64,000 nt of DNA, from contig JASANH010000863.1 of the NCBI GenBank assembly GCA_030248295.1, positions 186,001-250,000 of the forward strand. The letters are read 5' to 3'. Shown one piece after another: positions 1 to 13,301 of this stretch. Positions within the stretch are counted from its first letter, which is position 1. Every line of letters starts with the position of its first letter. The DNA is from Mesodorylaimus sp. YZB2_4 (Eukaryota > Nematoda > Enoplea > Dorylaimida > Dorylaimidae). A model generated the notes under the pieces. The model did no database searches and was not told where the DNA came from. It was given only the letters and a program-made list of their open reading frames with translations. The position numbers were made by a program, and so were the translations under genes.

Positions 1-84
1 TGAGCTCATAAGCTCTTGGCATCCCTGAAAAATGGGTTGCCCTAACATAGTGCAGTATGTAGCCGGCCAGCAGTCAAGCCTTAC

Positions 85-345
85 AAGCAGGGCTGCGTGG
101 GGACCAGCACACACAGCAGCGTGGCACCGACTTCCTAGGACCCTGGCGGCCGGACTATGGGCCCTAAGTCTTCAACAGGAGACTGTCCGCTCGCCTGGCT
201 TCAGTCTCTTCACTCGGAGCCCTTCATTGGTAATGGGTGAATCAGCACGGTGGTAGGAGCCTGGCGTGCCTGGCGACCTCCGCCGCTAGGGATCGAACTT
301 AGGACGACCCCTGCCGCTCTACCAAGCAGCGGGAAACAGGAGCAG
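85..345 (-). repeat. tRNA-derived SINE copy
   Basis: Read on the minus strand, a B-box-like GTTCGATCC lies at about 286-300. It is followed by a tail ending in a GCTGCTGTGTGTGCTGG-like block that recurs in the SINE copy at 55750-56105. The position is inside an intron of the decarboxylase gene. The copy is degenerate and its ends are approximate. Confidence 0.55.
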
Positions 346-419
346 CCACACTGGTGCAGTGGTGGAAGACGTGTGTCACATTTTTTTGGCAGAACTGGAA
401 AGTCGTCGGCCCTGAGTTT

Positions 420-771
420 ACCTCGAGCCGTCTGACAACTTGGTGAAGTTCTCTCTGTGCCTTGCACGCCTAAAGGTTGGTGACTCACCCTTGATCGCTC
501 CAGGATCGATAAAAGAGGAGAGGCCGTGCGGGGCGAGGCTCTTGAACCCCGGCTCACGGCGCATAGGCGGAGTATGGTTGGTCGCTGACATCGCGGAGTG
601 ACGACTAACACGCACCCTTGTCCGGCATGCACCCCCGATGGACCCTAGTCGATGGCAAGACAGGGTCAACTGACGGTCCTCTAGCCCGCGGGTAGAAGGC
701 CATAAATCGACCCTCCCATGGACCGAGTAGAACGAGCAGACACGCCGAACCACTGCACCACCGCGGCCGCC
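420..771 (-). repeat. tRNA-derived SINE copy
   Basis: The minus strand begins at about 770 with a tRNA-like head, GGTGGTGCAGTGGTTCGGC (A-box-like), and a weak B box follows. The head matches those at about 55735 (-) and 61645 (+). It sits in the decarboxylase intron, just upstream of the exon at 822. Confidence 0.55.
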
Positions 772-821
772 TATTTGAAATAATGCCGCTGGCTAGTTTA
801 GCCTGATTCGCCCTGTTTTAG

Positions 822-3800
822 GTCACTCATTGGCAACATCCTCGTTTCCATGCTTACTTCCCAGCCGGAAATTCGTTCCCATCGATCCTGGCTGATATGC
901 TCTCAGATGCGATTGGATGCGTAGGATTCTCCTGGGTATGCTCGCCCCATTTTCAACTAGTTGTACGAATATAAGGTTTTTTCGTTTAAGGCTGCAAGTC
1001 CAGCTTGTACCGAATTAGAGATGATCATGTTGGATTGGCTAGGAAGAATGATCGGCTTGCCAAAAGAATTTTTACCGTTCACAGAAAATGGGCGAGGTGG
1101 TGGGGTCATACAGGTGAGTGCTATCCCAGTTTGTCGATGTTACAGACATTAGTAGCTTTATTCTGTCTATTCGTGACAGCCACCCGGTCTGACAATAAAA
1201 TCAAGATCTTTTCGCGCCAAAATTTTAATTTTCAATTGTTTGAAACGAACAATGAATGCGAGGTGTTTTCTAACAACAAGACCTCTGGCAAATTGAAACT
1301 GTTGGTATATAAAATCAATAAAGCTCTAGCATGTTAGTTTCGCAAAATGACTGGGTTAGATTAGATGACAGAGCCTTCTTCTAGGGCTCGGCCAGCGAGT
1401 GTATTCTGGTCTCACTCCTAGCTGCTCGTTTCGAGATGATGAAACAATTACGAGCTCGTTATCCGTTCGTCGACGAGGGCATCCTACTTTCTAAACTGAT
1501 CGCTTACTGTTCCAAGGAGGCCCATTCGTCCGTCGAAAAAGCTTGTATGATCGGCTTGGTCAAACTGCGCATTTTGGAAACTGATAAAAAGTTTCGTTTG
1601 CGAGGCGATGCTTTACGAAGTGCCATACAGGTCAGTGTCCTTGCTGGGGCACGGATGTTGGAAGACCCTTGTTAAACCTTTTTAGGACGATAGGAATATG
1701 GGTTTGATCCCATTTTTCGTCAGCACAACATTAGGCACGACGTCGTGTTGTAGTTTCGATGCGTTGAGTGAAATCGGACCCGTGTGCTCTGAGGAATCGA
1801 TCTGGTTGCATGTGGACGCTGCGTACGCTGGTTCGGCTCTTATGTGTCCTGAATTCAAATATTTAATGGCGGGAATTGAGGTAAGATTTCAAATGCCCTA
1901 AAAGAACAAGTTTTGTGTACTGGAATTGAGAAACCGCGCCTCCATTCTGTGGATCTGTCCCGAGATCATGCCCTGTAAGCCAAGATGGGATCTTTTGTAC
2001 ATGCAGAGCGGTGAGCCCAGCGGCAAAAGCGAGCTCTGACTGTGAGCTGCTGTCTGTCATGAAGGACTCGGAGTTGGTAAAAATACACCACATGCTGCGT
2101 CTTGCAATCTGACTCATACGCCTCCCCAATTTCAGCACGCCATGTCGTTCAACACGAATCCCAATAAATGGATGTTGGTCAACTTTGACTGCTCGACCAT
2201 GTGGTAAGGTTTTGTTTCGTCTATTCTGGGCCAAACCTTCCCAGGCATACTTTACGCCCCTGACTGGCCCACATTTCTTCTTAGGGTCCGCGATCGCTTC
2301 AAGTTGACGCAAGCACTCGTCGTTGATCCACTTTATTTGCAGCACAGTTGGATGGGTAAGCGAACAGAAAGATATTCGATCTTGACTGAGAAACCGAATT
2401 CAGGGGTATCTAATTCCGTATTTCTGGGTATAGTGGATGTGAATAGTTACAATTCTTCCCCCCCCCCCCCCATGCCTTTCTGACTTAGTTTGCATCTCCT
2501 ATTCCAAAGAAGACAACCAAATGTTTTTTAGATAAGGCGATCGATTATCGGGTAAGGATCATTTGTCGTCAACATTAGTGTCCACTGGAAGCAGCAGAAA
2601 ACCGGAACTCCGGAAGTGGGCCATGTAATCCTGTATGTGGGACTTAGAAATTTGTTTCCCGCCTAAAATGTTATGACAAAAGGCTTACGGTAGCGCGCAC
2701 ACACAGGTGATCTTCAGGTAACGACAACCTACTATCTTGCCCACAAAAAACTTTCCCACACCCCAGAGAGAGAATGCAACGGAGTCGCGACAGTAAAGCT
2801 GGAAGTACAGTATAGTTCTATGCGATGCGTCAAAGAAGCCTGCGATGCGACGGTTGAGGCATCTTTTTACATTGTCAGGTCACCCGAAAATGTCGCGTCG
2901 CACGCTTATTTGACGCATCGCATCGAACTATACTTCGGGCGTAAGGCGTTACGAATTAATGGACCGTAAGACCTGCAGCTGTAACTATCAGAGGCATTTT
3001 TATTCAACCTTTATATTTTAAACGACTCGACCGACACAAAACGACGCTCCGCCTTTGCGCTGTCACTGACAATCAGGTGTGAGGAAGCCTATTGACGTAA
3101 GAACTTTGGGCGGGAAAAGCATTTCAAATTAACACAGACGTGGGAACAAGTAATAGACCATGCACCCAGAAATTGATCATAATCGTATCAAATTACGATC
3201 ATTAAAAAAGTTGATTTAACGCTGACTTTTCGCTGCTTTTATGTACAAAAATTTGTTTATCAGACGAGAAAAATTGGTTTTTTAGCATTGGGGTATCCCG
3301 CTAAGCCGTCGTTTCCGAGCTTTAAAACTTTGGTTCGTCATTCGAATGTACGGGGTGGAAGGATTGCAGAAGTATATTCGCGAGGTAAGCCCATGTCTAC
3401 AAACTACTTAACTCCTTGAAAAAAGGCCTGTCAACGCATCTTCAAGCCTCATTGAAATATGCCATATGAAGCCCCAAAAAATCCCCATGATCACGTTGTG
3501 TACAGCTAGTTGTGTCTTGTGCATTCAAATGCGTGCCTCTTATCGACAATACCACGGCTTGGTCCGTTCAGTGAAGCGAGTGACCCTCGGGTGCACCCCG
3601 CCTAAAACCCAGGGCATGCTGTGGTACATGTCTGAAACAGCACTCTGACGGGTGACGCCCCCCCCCCCCCCCCCAGTGCGATAGATACAGTACGCTTACG
3701 CTTTTTCCAACTGGCCAGAACTCTTCGGTCTGATCAGCGCATGAATACCCTGTATAGGGAAAAATGCTGAGCCTTAGGCACTCCCTCGAAGAAATACAGG

Positions 3801-5354
3801 GTAGTATGATGCCCAGAAAAAGGCACGTTTTATTATTTTCAGCACGTTCGTTTAGCACAAAAATTTGAGCAATTGGTCAAATCTGATACACGTTTTGAAG
3901 TGGTTAACGAAGTAGTGGTTGGATTAGTTTGCTTCCGGTTAAAAGTAAGATATTAAATTTTCCAAATGAAACCACCTTGTCTTTGGAACTTTCGGGATTT
4001 TAGTCCACAAATGACTGTAATAAAAAATTACTGACGAAACTGAACGCATCTGGAAAACTGCACATGGTTCCTGCATCGTTGAACGACAAGTTCGTCATAC
4101 GGTTTTGCGTGTGCGCTGAACGCGCCACTGATCGTGATATCGCATTGGCTTGGGAGATCATACGCCAATCGGCCACGTCTGTGTTGGGTAAGGAATATCG
4201 ATTGCCCTTTAACTCACACCCTTATCTGGACGATTACAAGATGAGTACTCTGTCGATCTTTGCCACGTTGAGGGCCCTGGAGGTTTTTCCCTCCTGCTTG
4301 TATGTAGCATCAGTACACGTCTATTTTTCTGAGTCACTAGTTTTCTGTATTAGCTAACCCCACCTAGGAGAATGCAATGGAAAGCCCCTTATCCCTCCAC
4401 GGAAATGTACTCATTCTGATTGTTAGGACCACCAAGGTGGCAGAAATCCACTGAAGTCCTCAGCAGCAGGAGGGTTTGCCCAGCCCAGACTGTCACCCGC
4501 TGATGACGCATTGCACTGGCGCACTTACAAGGGAACATCGCCAACCGTTAAGTCGAACTTTGAGAAACCAAAAATTGTAATGTGTTCCTAGGTGCAAAAG
4601 AAAGCTATGAGCAAAATAATAGAGGCGTCTGGCCAACTGGTCAGCAGTGGTCAGCCTCTAAAGTCTCGAATTTTTGTGTGTTAACGAAGCTGAGCGTTGA
4701 GAAAAACACGCAAAGTTCTTTCCAAACTAGATTTTTGGGTTCAGAGTTTCGAGTTTAAGCTTCCAAACACTCGGGTTTGGGGTTTTTTTTCTGAAAAAAC
4801 AAAAAAATCCAGCAGAATTTGAAAATTTCACTGTACTCTTCGCGCTGACCAGAACTGACCAGTTGGCCAGATGCCTCTAATATTTTTCACAGAGCTTTCT
4901 TTTGCACCCAGGAACATGTCACAATTGTTGGTTTTCCGAAATTCGACTTAACGGTTGGCGATGTTCCCTGGTTAGTGCAGACAACGCCCTCTTTTTAGAA
5001 GCTGAAGCAAACGAGCCACCATTACAAGAAGAAGATGAGAATGCGGAGAATACAGGTGCCAATGGAGCGGCACCAGCTAACGGAAGCGAAGAAGCTTTAG
5101 CCTCCTCACTAGAAGCACGTCGCAAGCATACCCTCGAATACAAGCGTAGCTTCTTGGTTCGAATGGTCTCTGATCCGAAATGTTACAACCCAAAAATTGT
5201 TCGCACCTTGACTAGCAGTCGTCGTCGTCTGAGCGAGGATCTGAAACGAGATTTGTCACTGAAAGTGGACATCGGCGGTTCGGTGGGTACTGACGATGAG
5301 GAATCTTCGCCCCTTGTCTTGACTGAGGATACTGGCATTCAAAGTCCAATGTGA
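822..5354 (+). CDS. Tyrosine/aromatic L-amino acid decarboxylase (PLP-dependent group II), 5'-partial
   Basis: This enzyme decarboxylates an aromatic amino acid; tyrosine to tyramine is most likely. Exons: 822-935, 991-1113, 1385-1630, 1686-1880, 2136-2203, 2285-2355, 2532-2551 (a 20-nt micro-exon), 3286-3384, 3843-3944, 4004-4282 and a last exon ending at stop 5354. Visible family blocks are [54 protein letters not shown] (the K is the PLP lysine), [18 protein letters not shown] and [14 protein letters not shown]. The wording [17 protein letters not shown] and the tail [11 protein letters not shown] resemble invertebrate tyrosine decarboxylases (tdc) more than DOPA or histidine decarboxylase. 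The N-terminal 80-90 residues lie off the window. The acceptor of the last exon is unclear. Phase 0 requires the AG at 4891-4892, inside a MITE, whereas the stronger-looking TTTTTAG at 4992-4998 is out of phase. Confidence 0.9.
2458..2472 (+). repeat. poly-C tract
   Basis: An uninterrupted run of 15 C lies in a decarboxylase intron. Similar runs occur at 3658-3674 (C17), 12122-12134 (G13) and 22012-22025 (G14). Confidence 0.9.
2809..2936. repeat. small inverted-repeat element (MITE-like hairpin)
   Basis: AGTATAGTTCTATGCGATGCG at the left is mirrored by a reverse complement ending TCGCATCGAACTATACT at the right. Inner arms also pair (TGCGATGCGACG with CGTCGCACGC). It lies in a decarboxylase intron and has no coding potential. 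Confidence 0.6.
4528..4971. mobile_element. 444-bp palindromic MITE with TTA target duplication (Harbinger-like?)
   Basis: The ends are imperfect inverted copies about 120 bp long. They begin CAAGGGAACATCGCCAACCG and end CGGTTGGCGATGTTCCCTGG. TTA flanks the element on both sides (4525-4527 and 4972-4974), which suits PIF/Harbinger-type insertion. Its right end is 5-10 nt from an AG upstream of the last decarboxylase exon. One arm of a second copy lies at 27214-27320. Confidence 0.75.
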
Positions 5355-6602
5355 TAGTGCTACAAAAGAGCAGTTCTTCACGACCCCAATAGGCATACAG
5401 TCGCCCCGTACTCTCCATCTTCATCACATACGGCCATGCTGTAGATTTTGTGTTTTTTCTACAATAGTCATTCGTTGCTACGCTGGTGTAATTTGTGGAA
5501 GTGTGATATTTGTTAGTTTACTCGTACAGTATATAACTATCTCAGAAGATCTTTAGGAGCCCTCATCTATGTAAGCGAGTTTTGTCGTTGTCGATGTTAT
5601 ACTCTGATCTGGTTTATATTCAATTCCTATTCTCTCACTTTTGCTTGTAAAGAAGGTTCTTTTTTTATTACACTCGTTTTCCGCAAAGGTAAAAAATTCT
5701 GTATCACGTTTTCTACTGGTCTACACTAGTGCGCAATATTATGTATCCAACTTCTTGCGTCGCATCCACTGTAACTTTATAAAAGTTTAAAGCTATAATA
5801 GCGCGGAGCGGGAAGGGAGCACCGTGAAGAAGGTGACTATGGTATGATGTAGCCCCTGCGGATGATAAAGTTGACATACTCCATTTAGCAAAAGACGGAG
5901 TTCCAGAGAACCAGTTCCAGTTCCTGTTAGTATTTGAGTACCTACCACCATACATTGGACTGGTAATCCAATTGGTACGTGCTCGACTTCCGCTCGAAGC
6001 ACATGTTTTTTATTAGAGTCATTGCTGCGACAGAATGAGAATCGCTGACAGAAACATTTCATAAAATGGTCGTATAGGATCGCATAAATTTTTGATTTGA
6101 TTGAACCGCGACCTCTGGCTGACCGGCCTTACCAGTTCCAGTTCGTTGTTTCGTGCCCGCGCGTCTTTTCTCTCATCTCATGGTTCTGCTGTAGTTCAGC
6201 CCTGGCCACAGACGAGATGTGAAGGGACAAAGATTTTGGATGCTTCTTGCCTGCATGGTGCCCGTACTGTGCGCCCAGGCACCCCACACTGCTATCGTTT
6301 ATTATATTCTCCACCGCTCTCCCTACAAAAAATAGGACGCGTTGTGTCTGGCCTTCTCAAAGCAACGGTAAAATACACGAGCGTCTGTGTGCGAGCAAGT
6401 GTAGCTTTTCCTTGCCTAAGCCCCCTTCGTACATCCTACGCCGACTTATTGGGCAAATACATAAAAGTCGGCAGGTTCCCAAAACTGCGTCGCTGGTGTG
6501 AGGCTCTGGCGATCCCTTGCTTGTAGGTGCTTTTCGACAGTCTGCGCTACGCCTGACTATCCAGTTTGGTAATCACCCTTCGTGCCTACGATTTAGGCTA
6601 AG
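5355..6602. other. intergenic region between decarboxylase and LRR genes
   Basis: It holds the decarboxylase 3' UTR and the LRR promoter region. No further exon, RNA gene or clear repeat was recognised; open frames at 6101-6526 have no recognisable protein pattern. Confidence 0.5.
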
Positions 6603-9600
6603 ATGTTTTCCGCCAGTTTTATTCATTTTCCCCTTCTCATTTTTCTTGTCTATGCTTGTTCGCTTCAAGCCTGCCCTTCGGTGAGGAGTGTGAAACCGTG
6701 CATTTGCTCATCGACCGATCAAACTCACAATCAGGCGACTAGTCGTTGGGTCAATGTGACTTGCTCATACGCTCGATCATGGTTTCAAATCAGAGATGCC
6801 TTACAACAATTTCGTCGAAGTACTCGATATTTCATACAAACTCTTTTGATCGAAAAAGTGCGCGATTCGTTGAGCAATGGACGGAGATTGAACGGAATAT
6901 TCCGACACGTCCGCGTGGCAGAGTTGATCGTGGTCGACTGCATTTTGACATCGGATGGACGAGTTCCCAAACGAACTTTCGCTGATGCATCCTGGATTAC
7001 GTCACTGCATTTGCATGAACTCGGATTAAAGTCAGGTGAGTCAGAGTTATTTGCACTGCACAGCCGTAATTAACTCGTCAGGGCACCGGTTTTGGGGTTT
7101 GCTACCCACTGCTAAGGATTTAAAGGGGTCTGACCCGAGGGATAAAAGTAGACTTTGCTGAATGTTACTCTTGCATAAATGATGCCGTACAAGACTCACA
7201 CGACTGTTGTTAGATGACTACCAAAAAGTTACAGATTCACTTCGAAATCAGCAGACACTAATCGAAAGCTTACGAGACTCTAATCAGACGCAGCGCTAAA
7301 TGGCATTTTTCGCAGATTAAGTAAAGAACTCGAGTGAGTATCGAGCGAAAATTCTAATTTTGTTGCCCGTTTCTATTGGCCTTTCGCAGTTTCTGCTGAA
7401 GTACAGTATGTAATTTATTAAGTTTTGGTACGTGTAGTTTTATCGACTTTTCTGGAAACCTTCGCGAAGCGCACAAATAAAGAAAACATGGTTTTTCAGG
7501 GCACATGAACTGTAGGAAGGCTTCAATGTTTCATCTGGCATTCGTAATGAGGTTGCGTCTTTTGTGCACCCACAGTAACTTCAAAGCAAAGAGCAAGCAT
7601 AAACTTCACTTCGAAAGTTTAAAAAAAACTGAAGTTTATAAATTCTTTTCGGTAGCTAAATCTGTGGCCAAATAAAATGGCTAGAATAAAAATCACGTAC
7701 CTTTTTACCTGTAGTTTTGAGCATGCAATCTTATGCACTTTCTCAAAACATAATAGAATCGATTACCGATGAATTGAGTGATTGATTGCTGATCAATTAT
7801 CGATAATTGGCCAGCGATTCAATCACAGTACTACAGCAAACGATTATCGATAATCGATAATCAGATGAGGCAACGGATTATGATTATGATGCGATCGACT
7901 GCTCGCAATGCGCCAGATTTTTGCCATGTTTCATTCTTTTTCTGCAGAGAAAATGACGATGAATGACTCCAGCAGTCTGTGCCACAGGTGTCTCCATACT
8001 CCAATACTATAATATGCGCCTATAAAGCCAAGACCAAACTCAAAAGCCTTCTGGTTTTTTCTCTTAACTTATCAAGCTATATGGTATTGTACCGAGTACG
8101 CATGCACGTTTTATCCAAGGTCTGTGCATGCACGAACATGCATGAATTTTATCAAGATTTTCATCGCCCTATTGCTTGTTTTCACGCTGTACATTCAGAC
8201 ATGTATGACATGCTCAAAACATGTTGGACTAACGATAAGATCATAAAACTGACAATAAGTTCTACCATGCAGTCCTTGTCGATTCGCGCCATATCTGTCC
8301 TCAGAATCATAAGAATTACACTCTAGAGTAAATGTGTAGCCAAAAATGATACTCGACTTACAATAGCTGTACTGCACATAGATTTTCCTGATTGTTTTGC
8401 ATTTTTCTGCTGCTGACAGTCGCAGAAAGAGCAAAAAAATGATTGAGTACCACCTTTTGCAAAAACCAAAGAAACGAAACTTGACCACTCCACTCCACAT
8501 TGAAGGAGATATGAAGTTATCACGTAGGTAGCAATCTAATTTCAGTAGTCTTCTTACAGCTTTTAAAATATAGAAAATCGGCGTGACGCACGAACAGAAA
8601 GCGATCAGATATGCACAAACTTTTTATTAATTTCTTTGTAGTCCCAACAAAAGCGCTGCGCTTATTGCCAATTCTAAACGAGCTATCACTCGCCCGCAAT
8701 CACATATCCTCAATCAACCGGCGTTCATTTCGGTATCAATCGTCAACTTTGAAATACCTCGATCTTCAACGCAATCAACTGATCGAAGTGCCCAGTGCAG
8801 CCTTGCAGACTTTACCCCACCTAGAAATACTCTTATTGAATGGTAACAGAATTCGGCAATGTCCCGTCCATGCCTTCAACGCAACCCCGAATTTAGAAGC
8901 ATTGGAATTGTCGGACAACGAAATAACATTCATTCACGAACATGCTTTCAGTCAGCTATATCGGTTGAAACACTTGGGCGTGGCTGGAAATCCTTTATAT
9001 TCGGGTATCTACAAGGCATTCAACCATATGCCTGCCCCGCATGGCTTACTGTCCTTGGACGTCAGTGCAACTGCCGTCGACTTGCAATGGGCTGCCAGCA
9101 CGCATGCGAACCTGACCTCTCTGGTCATTCAGTATCACATGGACCCGATTTCCATCGATTATCTATCTTCGTGTTCCAACTTGATCGATTTGGATCTTAG
9201 AGGCAACCATCAGATCGATCCCGTTCAATTTACCAACCTGGAATCCACACTCCCCACAGTCAAAAGATTGGACGCCACAGAGACCAGCCTATCCATAAGT
9301 CATCTGAGGGCATTCCCAGCCTTGGAAGCAGCTTATATGAGCTCCAATAAAGTACGACAATTAAGGCAAATTCATTTAACTCCTTTAAGAAATTTGAGCA
9401 TTTTGCACTTGAGTGATTGTGATCTACGTCATGTGGAAATGAGTGCATTCTGGCACTTGGCTACGATCATTAAAGAAATCAATCTTAGTCATAATCGATT
9501 GCGGAGATTGAAAAGAAGAACTTTCCATAATCTGCAACAATTAACTACCTTGGACTTGTCCTATAATTTATTTCGGGATTATGATAAAAGCCATGATAAT

Positions 9601-12600
9601 TTTCAAACTAACAATCAAAAATTAATTTTTCCATTAAATAAAAGATTTTTTAATCGACATTCGAGTAGGTCACTTCGAACTTTGTCCTTGGCTGGCAATG
9701 GACTAAGACGAGTACCTGAACGGTGTCTTATGACATTGGTCAAATTAAATGATTTAGATTTATCCGGAAATCGAATTGAAAACATACAATTGCAATTTCG
9801 ATACAATGTAGAACTAGAACATTTGAATTTGAAAAATAATAAAATTTCGTATGTTCATCCTGATGCATTTCGATTTTTGACAAAACTGCGGTCCTTGAAT
9901 TTGAGCTGGAATCAATTGACTACCATTAACGCCGTGATTTTTCCCATGAGTCTAAGAGAATTGGATGTTGGACGATGCTATTTGAAGGAGTTGAAAAATC
10001 CGTTTTTGGCGACGTTAAATCGATTGAGATTGGTGGATTTCAGCTATAATATGATACAGAGAATTCCGAGTCGATTGTTTCAGAATTCTAGTGGTACTTT
10101 GGTTTATGTGGACTTGGCAAGTAAGTGGGTAAAATAGTCTCTTTTAGTTCGCCCTGGGACCCACGTGGTTCACGTCATGCTTTCCACATCACCAAAGCAC
10201 AGGTGCGCACTTTTGATGCTGATCCGGATACTTGATGGTCACGAATAGTAATCTGTTTGGCACTTCTGATCACCGATAATCACTTATCAGCAATTATCAC
10301 CAACGAATGCTGATAACGGGTAACTGACCTTGGTTAATCACTGCTAGTTACATGCACCTGTCACTTCGGCATTTACCGCAAATTCCGCCTTATACCGTAT
10401 TTAGGCACTTGTGGGTCTCTGCTTAACGAAATCAAGGGGATCAGACGGAGCTGGTAATGGGGGGGGGTAGGGATCAGCGAGGTGCCAAGCACATCACAGT
10501 ACAATTTCGATGTCATGTTTTATGCCCGCACCGGGCAATGTTGAGTTTTAGTTCTTGAGTTTGAGCTTTCAGTCAGTTCTGTGAGTGATTTTTTAAATCT
10601 AAATTTAAAAGACTTTTGTAATTATAAGGCAAATATAACAAAAGGCAGCTGCGGCTTAGTTGGCTGGGTTATGACCTACAGAGCTAACCACGCCACACTC
10701 AATTAAGCACCCAAAGTGCGCTGGTTGGTGAAAATCGTAGAGCTCTGCGATCGCCCTCGCAATACGTGCCATTACGCAACACGGTGTAAGAATAGAAAAG
10801 AAAGAAAAATGCTGACGAAATTGTTGATGACGTTTACTAGGCAAAACGTGGAGCACGAGAACACGCTGACTAATATGTGAACAGACATCCCTATTTATAC
10901 CTTTCATAATGCACATGCTCGGTAAGAACTGGTCTGTCAGAACAGCTACAAACACCAAGAAACAGGTCAAAGTTAGTGGCGCAGGTAGAGTGACATAATG
11001 CAAAATAATCTACAGCATGGGACCTATTCTGTGACCCAGAAAATATTACCTGCGGGTGCTTAATTAAACACGAGACTGGACCTATTCTAATGCGCGAGGA
11101 TCCATTCGTGATTGTGGCCTGGGACGAGTACTGTGCTTGTCATAGGTAGTGATTGCCAACAGAAAATTTCGCGGCAGAATTCAACTTCAAATACCTTCAT
11201 CACAGTATATACCGGTACTTGTTTTCTTGGCGAGCACTGCCATGGTGTGTATGTGCCTAGGTATGAGTAGACACCGGATCAGGTAGGGTTGACCCGACCC
11301 TAATGTCCCTGACCCGAAAATTCGGGTCGGGTTGACCCAAAATTTTATGCGGCAGCTAAAGTTTTTTGAGGGAAACTTCGTGCAATTCCTCCCAACAGAT
11401 GGTGACTTTGGTGTAAGTGTGATCGTGTGAAAATATTTCAGTGAGGACACCTTATTTTGCGCACCCGAAGTTTCATCTTTTGTAACTCCCTAGTAATCCT
11501 TACAAAACGCATTCCTTTGGATTTCCCACAATAGTGGTCAAATATTTAAAAAACCTGTATATCTAAAAGCGACTAGGCCACGCTAGTATTTAGCAAGACT
11601 TGACCAATACAAATAATAAAGACTAGGTATTTGCATAACTTTTTAAGTCGAAGACAGGCTCTACTGATTAACCCACGCTAGATTATTCACCTAGTCTTTT
11701 CAAAAGATGCTGCTTGTAAAGTGATATTGTCATGGAGACTACCTCCTGTCAGGATCTTTGCTACTGTACTGATGCAAATGTCTTTTGGTCTTTTTGTGGG
11801 TTTTGGTTGCAATGTACAGTACAGTAACATTAATTGGCGCTCGAGGGAGTTATTGGTGCACAGAACATACCAGGGTTTTTCAGCCTATCCCCAAGAACTA
11901 ACATCTTCATATTCATGAATCGAATAAGGCTGTATTCCTTATAAGACCTCTTTGAAGTTGTAGTCCTACTAGGCCTATGGCTAATCTCACCCATGCATCA
12001 TGGTTCCTAAGAATTTCAATGAGAACTTACTTGAATGAACACTTTTGCAGAAATGACTCAGAAAATTCTGTCATACTCACATCTTAGTCTGACATTCTTG
12101 GAAGTTGCGCATAATGAAAACGGGGGGGGGGGGGAGTGCAAGGCTTTATGCATGCCAAGCAAGTTCTGCGAGTCCTGGAGTTTAGAGCAGATATGAAAAA
12201 TTTTCTGTCGGTGCTAATCGTGGTGACTCGCGAAAGTGCAATTTTTTTACCGGTCCTTTAAGGTTGGCCGATCCTTTAGAAAAGTGACCCGACTCGATTT
12301 TGACCCGACCCGACCCGACCCGACCCGAATCTACCTGACCCGATCTGGGGTCTACTGTACATAGGTATGAGGACAAGGCACTGAACGTAGGGCGCCTATA
12401 CTTATATAGCAAAAATGAGTGGGGAAGCTTATAAAATTTGGATTAAGGTTTACGTAGTGCTTAGAAGTGAGTGTGTAAGAAGAGCATGAATATGGTAACT
12501 AGGTATATTCCGAAGAGCTGTTTGGTGGTTAGCTTAGAACTCAATAGAAACTGTCAGGGCTAACATCGAAATGGAGGTAGTTAATTCTACTGTACTCGTA

Positions 12601-13132
12601 AGTCAGGTTTTCTACCGTTTTCAGCTGAGGGACCGTGTGTAAAATGTGGTTTCGTGAGAGATTTTATCACGCAAATAATGAATCTAGCAAGCAGATCTGC
12701 TGGAGGTGTTGTTTCTTGTGTCCTCACAGCATCAGCCCCAGCCAAACAACGTTTCTTGCCATGATATGCACTTGGGCATGTTTGCAACGAGCTGCTGTTA
12801 GTATCACTGATTATTCTACATGAGTGAGAAAAGCCATTTCAAGGCACAGCAGACTGATCTTGCAGCAGTTTTTCAACCATATTTCTCGCTTTTTAGTGAA
12901 CGCATTGAACTGCGATTGTCAGCTACAACCGTTCGTCGAATGGCTGAGTTTGAACAAAGTGGCATTGAGCGCAGATACTCGCTGTTTTTGGCCCATCGAA
13001 CTACGTTATATGCGTCCAATGGTTGCATCAGTGTGTTGGAAGTCTTGCAATGATTATTCTGGGAACGCAAACAACTCGTCAGATTTTTATTTGCTCAATG
13101 CATGCATGCCATCTGTGTTTGGTGGTTATTAA
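6603..13132 (+). CDS. Secreted leucine-rich-repeat protein
   Basis: Three exons (6603-7035, 8642-10120, 12897-13132) join in matching phases to about 715 aa. Residues 1-23 form a signal peptide with a hydrophobic core and a cysteine just after it. A cysteine-bearing N-terminal cap (SVKPCICSS) follows, then about 18-20 LRRs, for example LKYLDLQRNQLIEVPSAAL, LRSLNLSWNQLTTI and LRTLSLAGNGLRRVPERCL. The last exon has an LRR C-terminal cap, NALNCDCQLQPFVEWLS, with further cysteines. No transmembrane helix or GPI signal is evident after the cap, so the product is probably extracellular. Intron 2 (2.8 kb) contains a DNA transposon. The family resembles chaoptin/Toll-like ectodomains, but no ortholog is named. 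The cap and phases make the last exon convincing, although it is far from exon 2. Confidence 0.85.
7036..8641. other. intron 1 of the LRR gene
   Basis: AT-rich and without a recognised exon. Around 7760-7870 short ATCGATAAT/ATTATCGAT palindromes recur, resembling the subterminal repeats of the element at 20631-21884. This may be an old transposon remnant. Confidence 0.4.
11268..12361. mobile_element. non-autonomous hAT-like DNA transposon with GACCCG subterminal repeats
   Basis: The direct repeat TAGGTATGAG flanks it (11258-11267 and 12362-12371). The ends are inverted: the left reads TAGACACCGGATCAGGTAG, and the right, reverse-complemented, has TAGACCCCAGATCGGGTCAG. GACCCG units sit near the left end and are repeated at the right end (about 12285-12330). 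There is no transposase. It lies in intron 2 of the LRR gene. Confidence 0.7.
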
Positions 13133-13233
13133 TGCGCATGTCCTTCTGCTCTGGTCAGATCTATTTACTTGCCAGTTAACGCCAGATATCCATGTCACTT
13201 TTATCATCTTATCACTATACTACCGGTTTTGTG

Positions 13234-13239
13234 AATAAA
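13234..13239 (+). promoter_or_regulatory. AATAAA polyadenylation signal of the LRR gene
   Basis: AATAAA lies about 100 bp downstream of the LRR stop codon and well before the RNR start. Confidence 0.5.
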
Positions 13240-13301
13240 ATTTTGCGCAGAGTTGCAATGAGAAACTGCAATAGTAATTCGCGAATTTGCTGAAATTCGA
13301 A

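Noticed and set aside
1863..2345. 160-aa minus-strand open frame
   Set aside because: It overlaps two conserved decarboxylase exons on the plus strand and has no recognisable domain.
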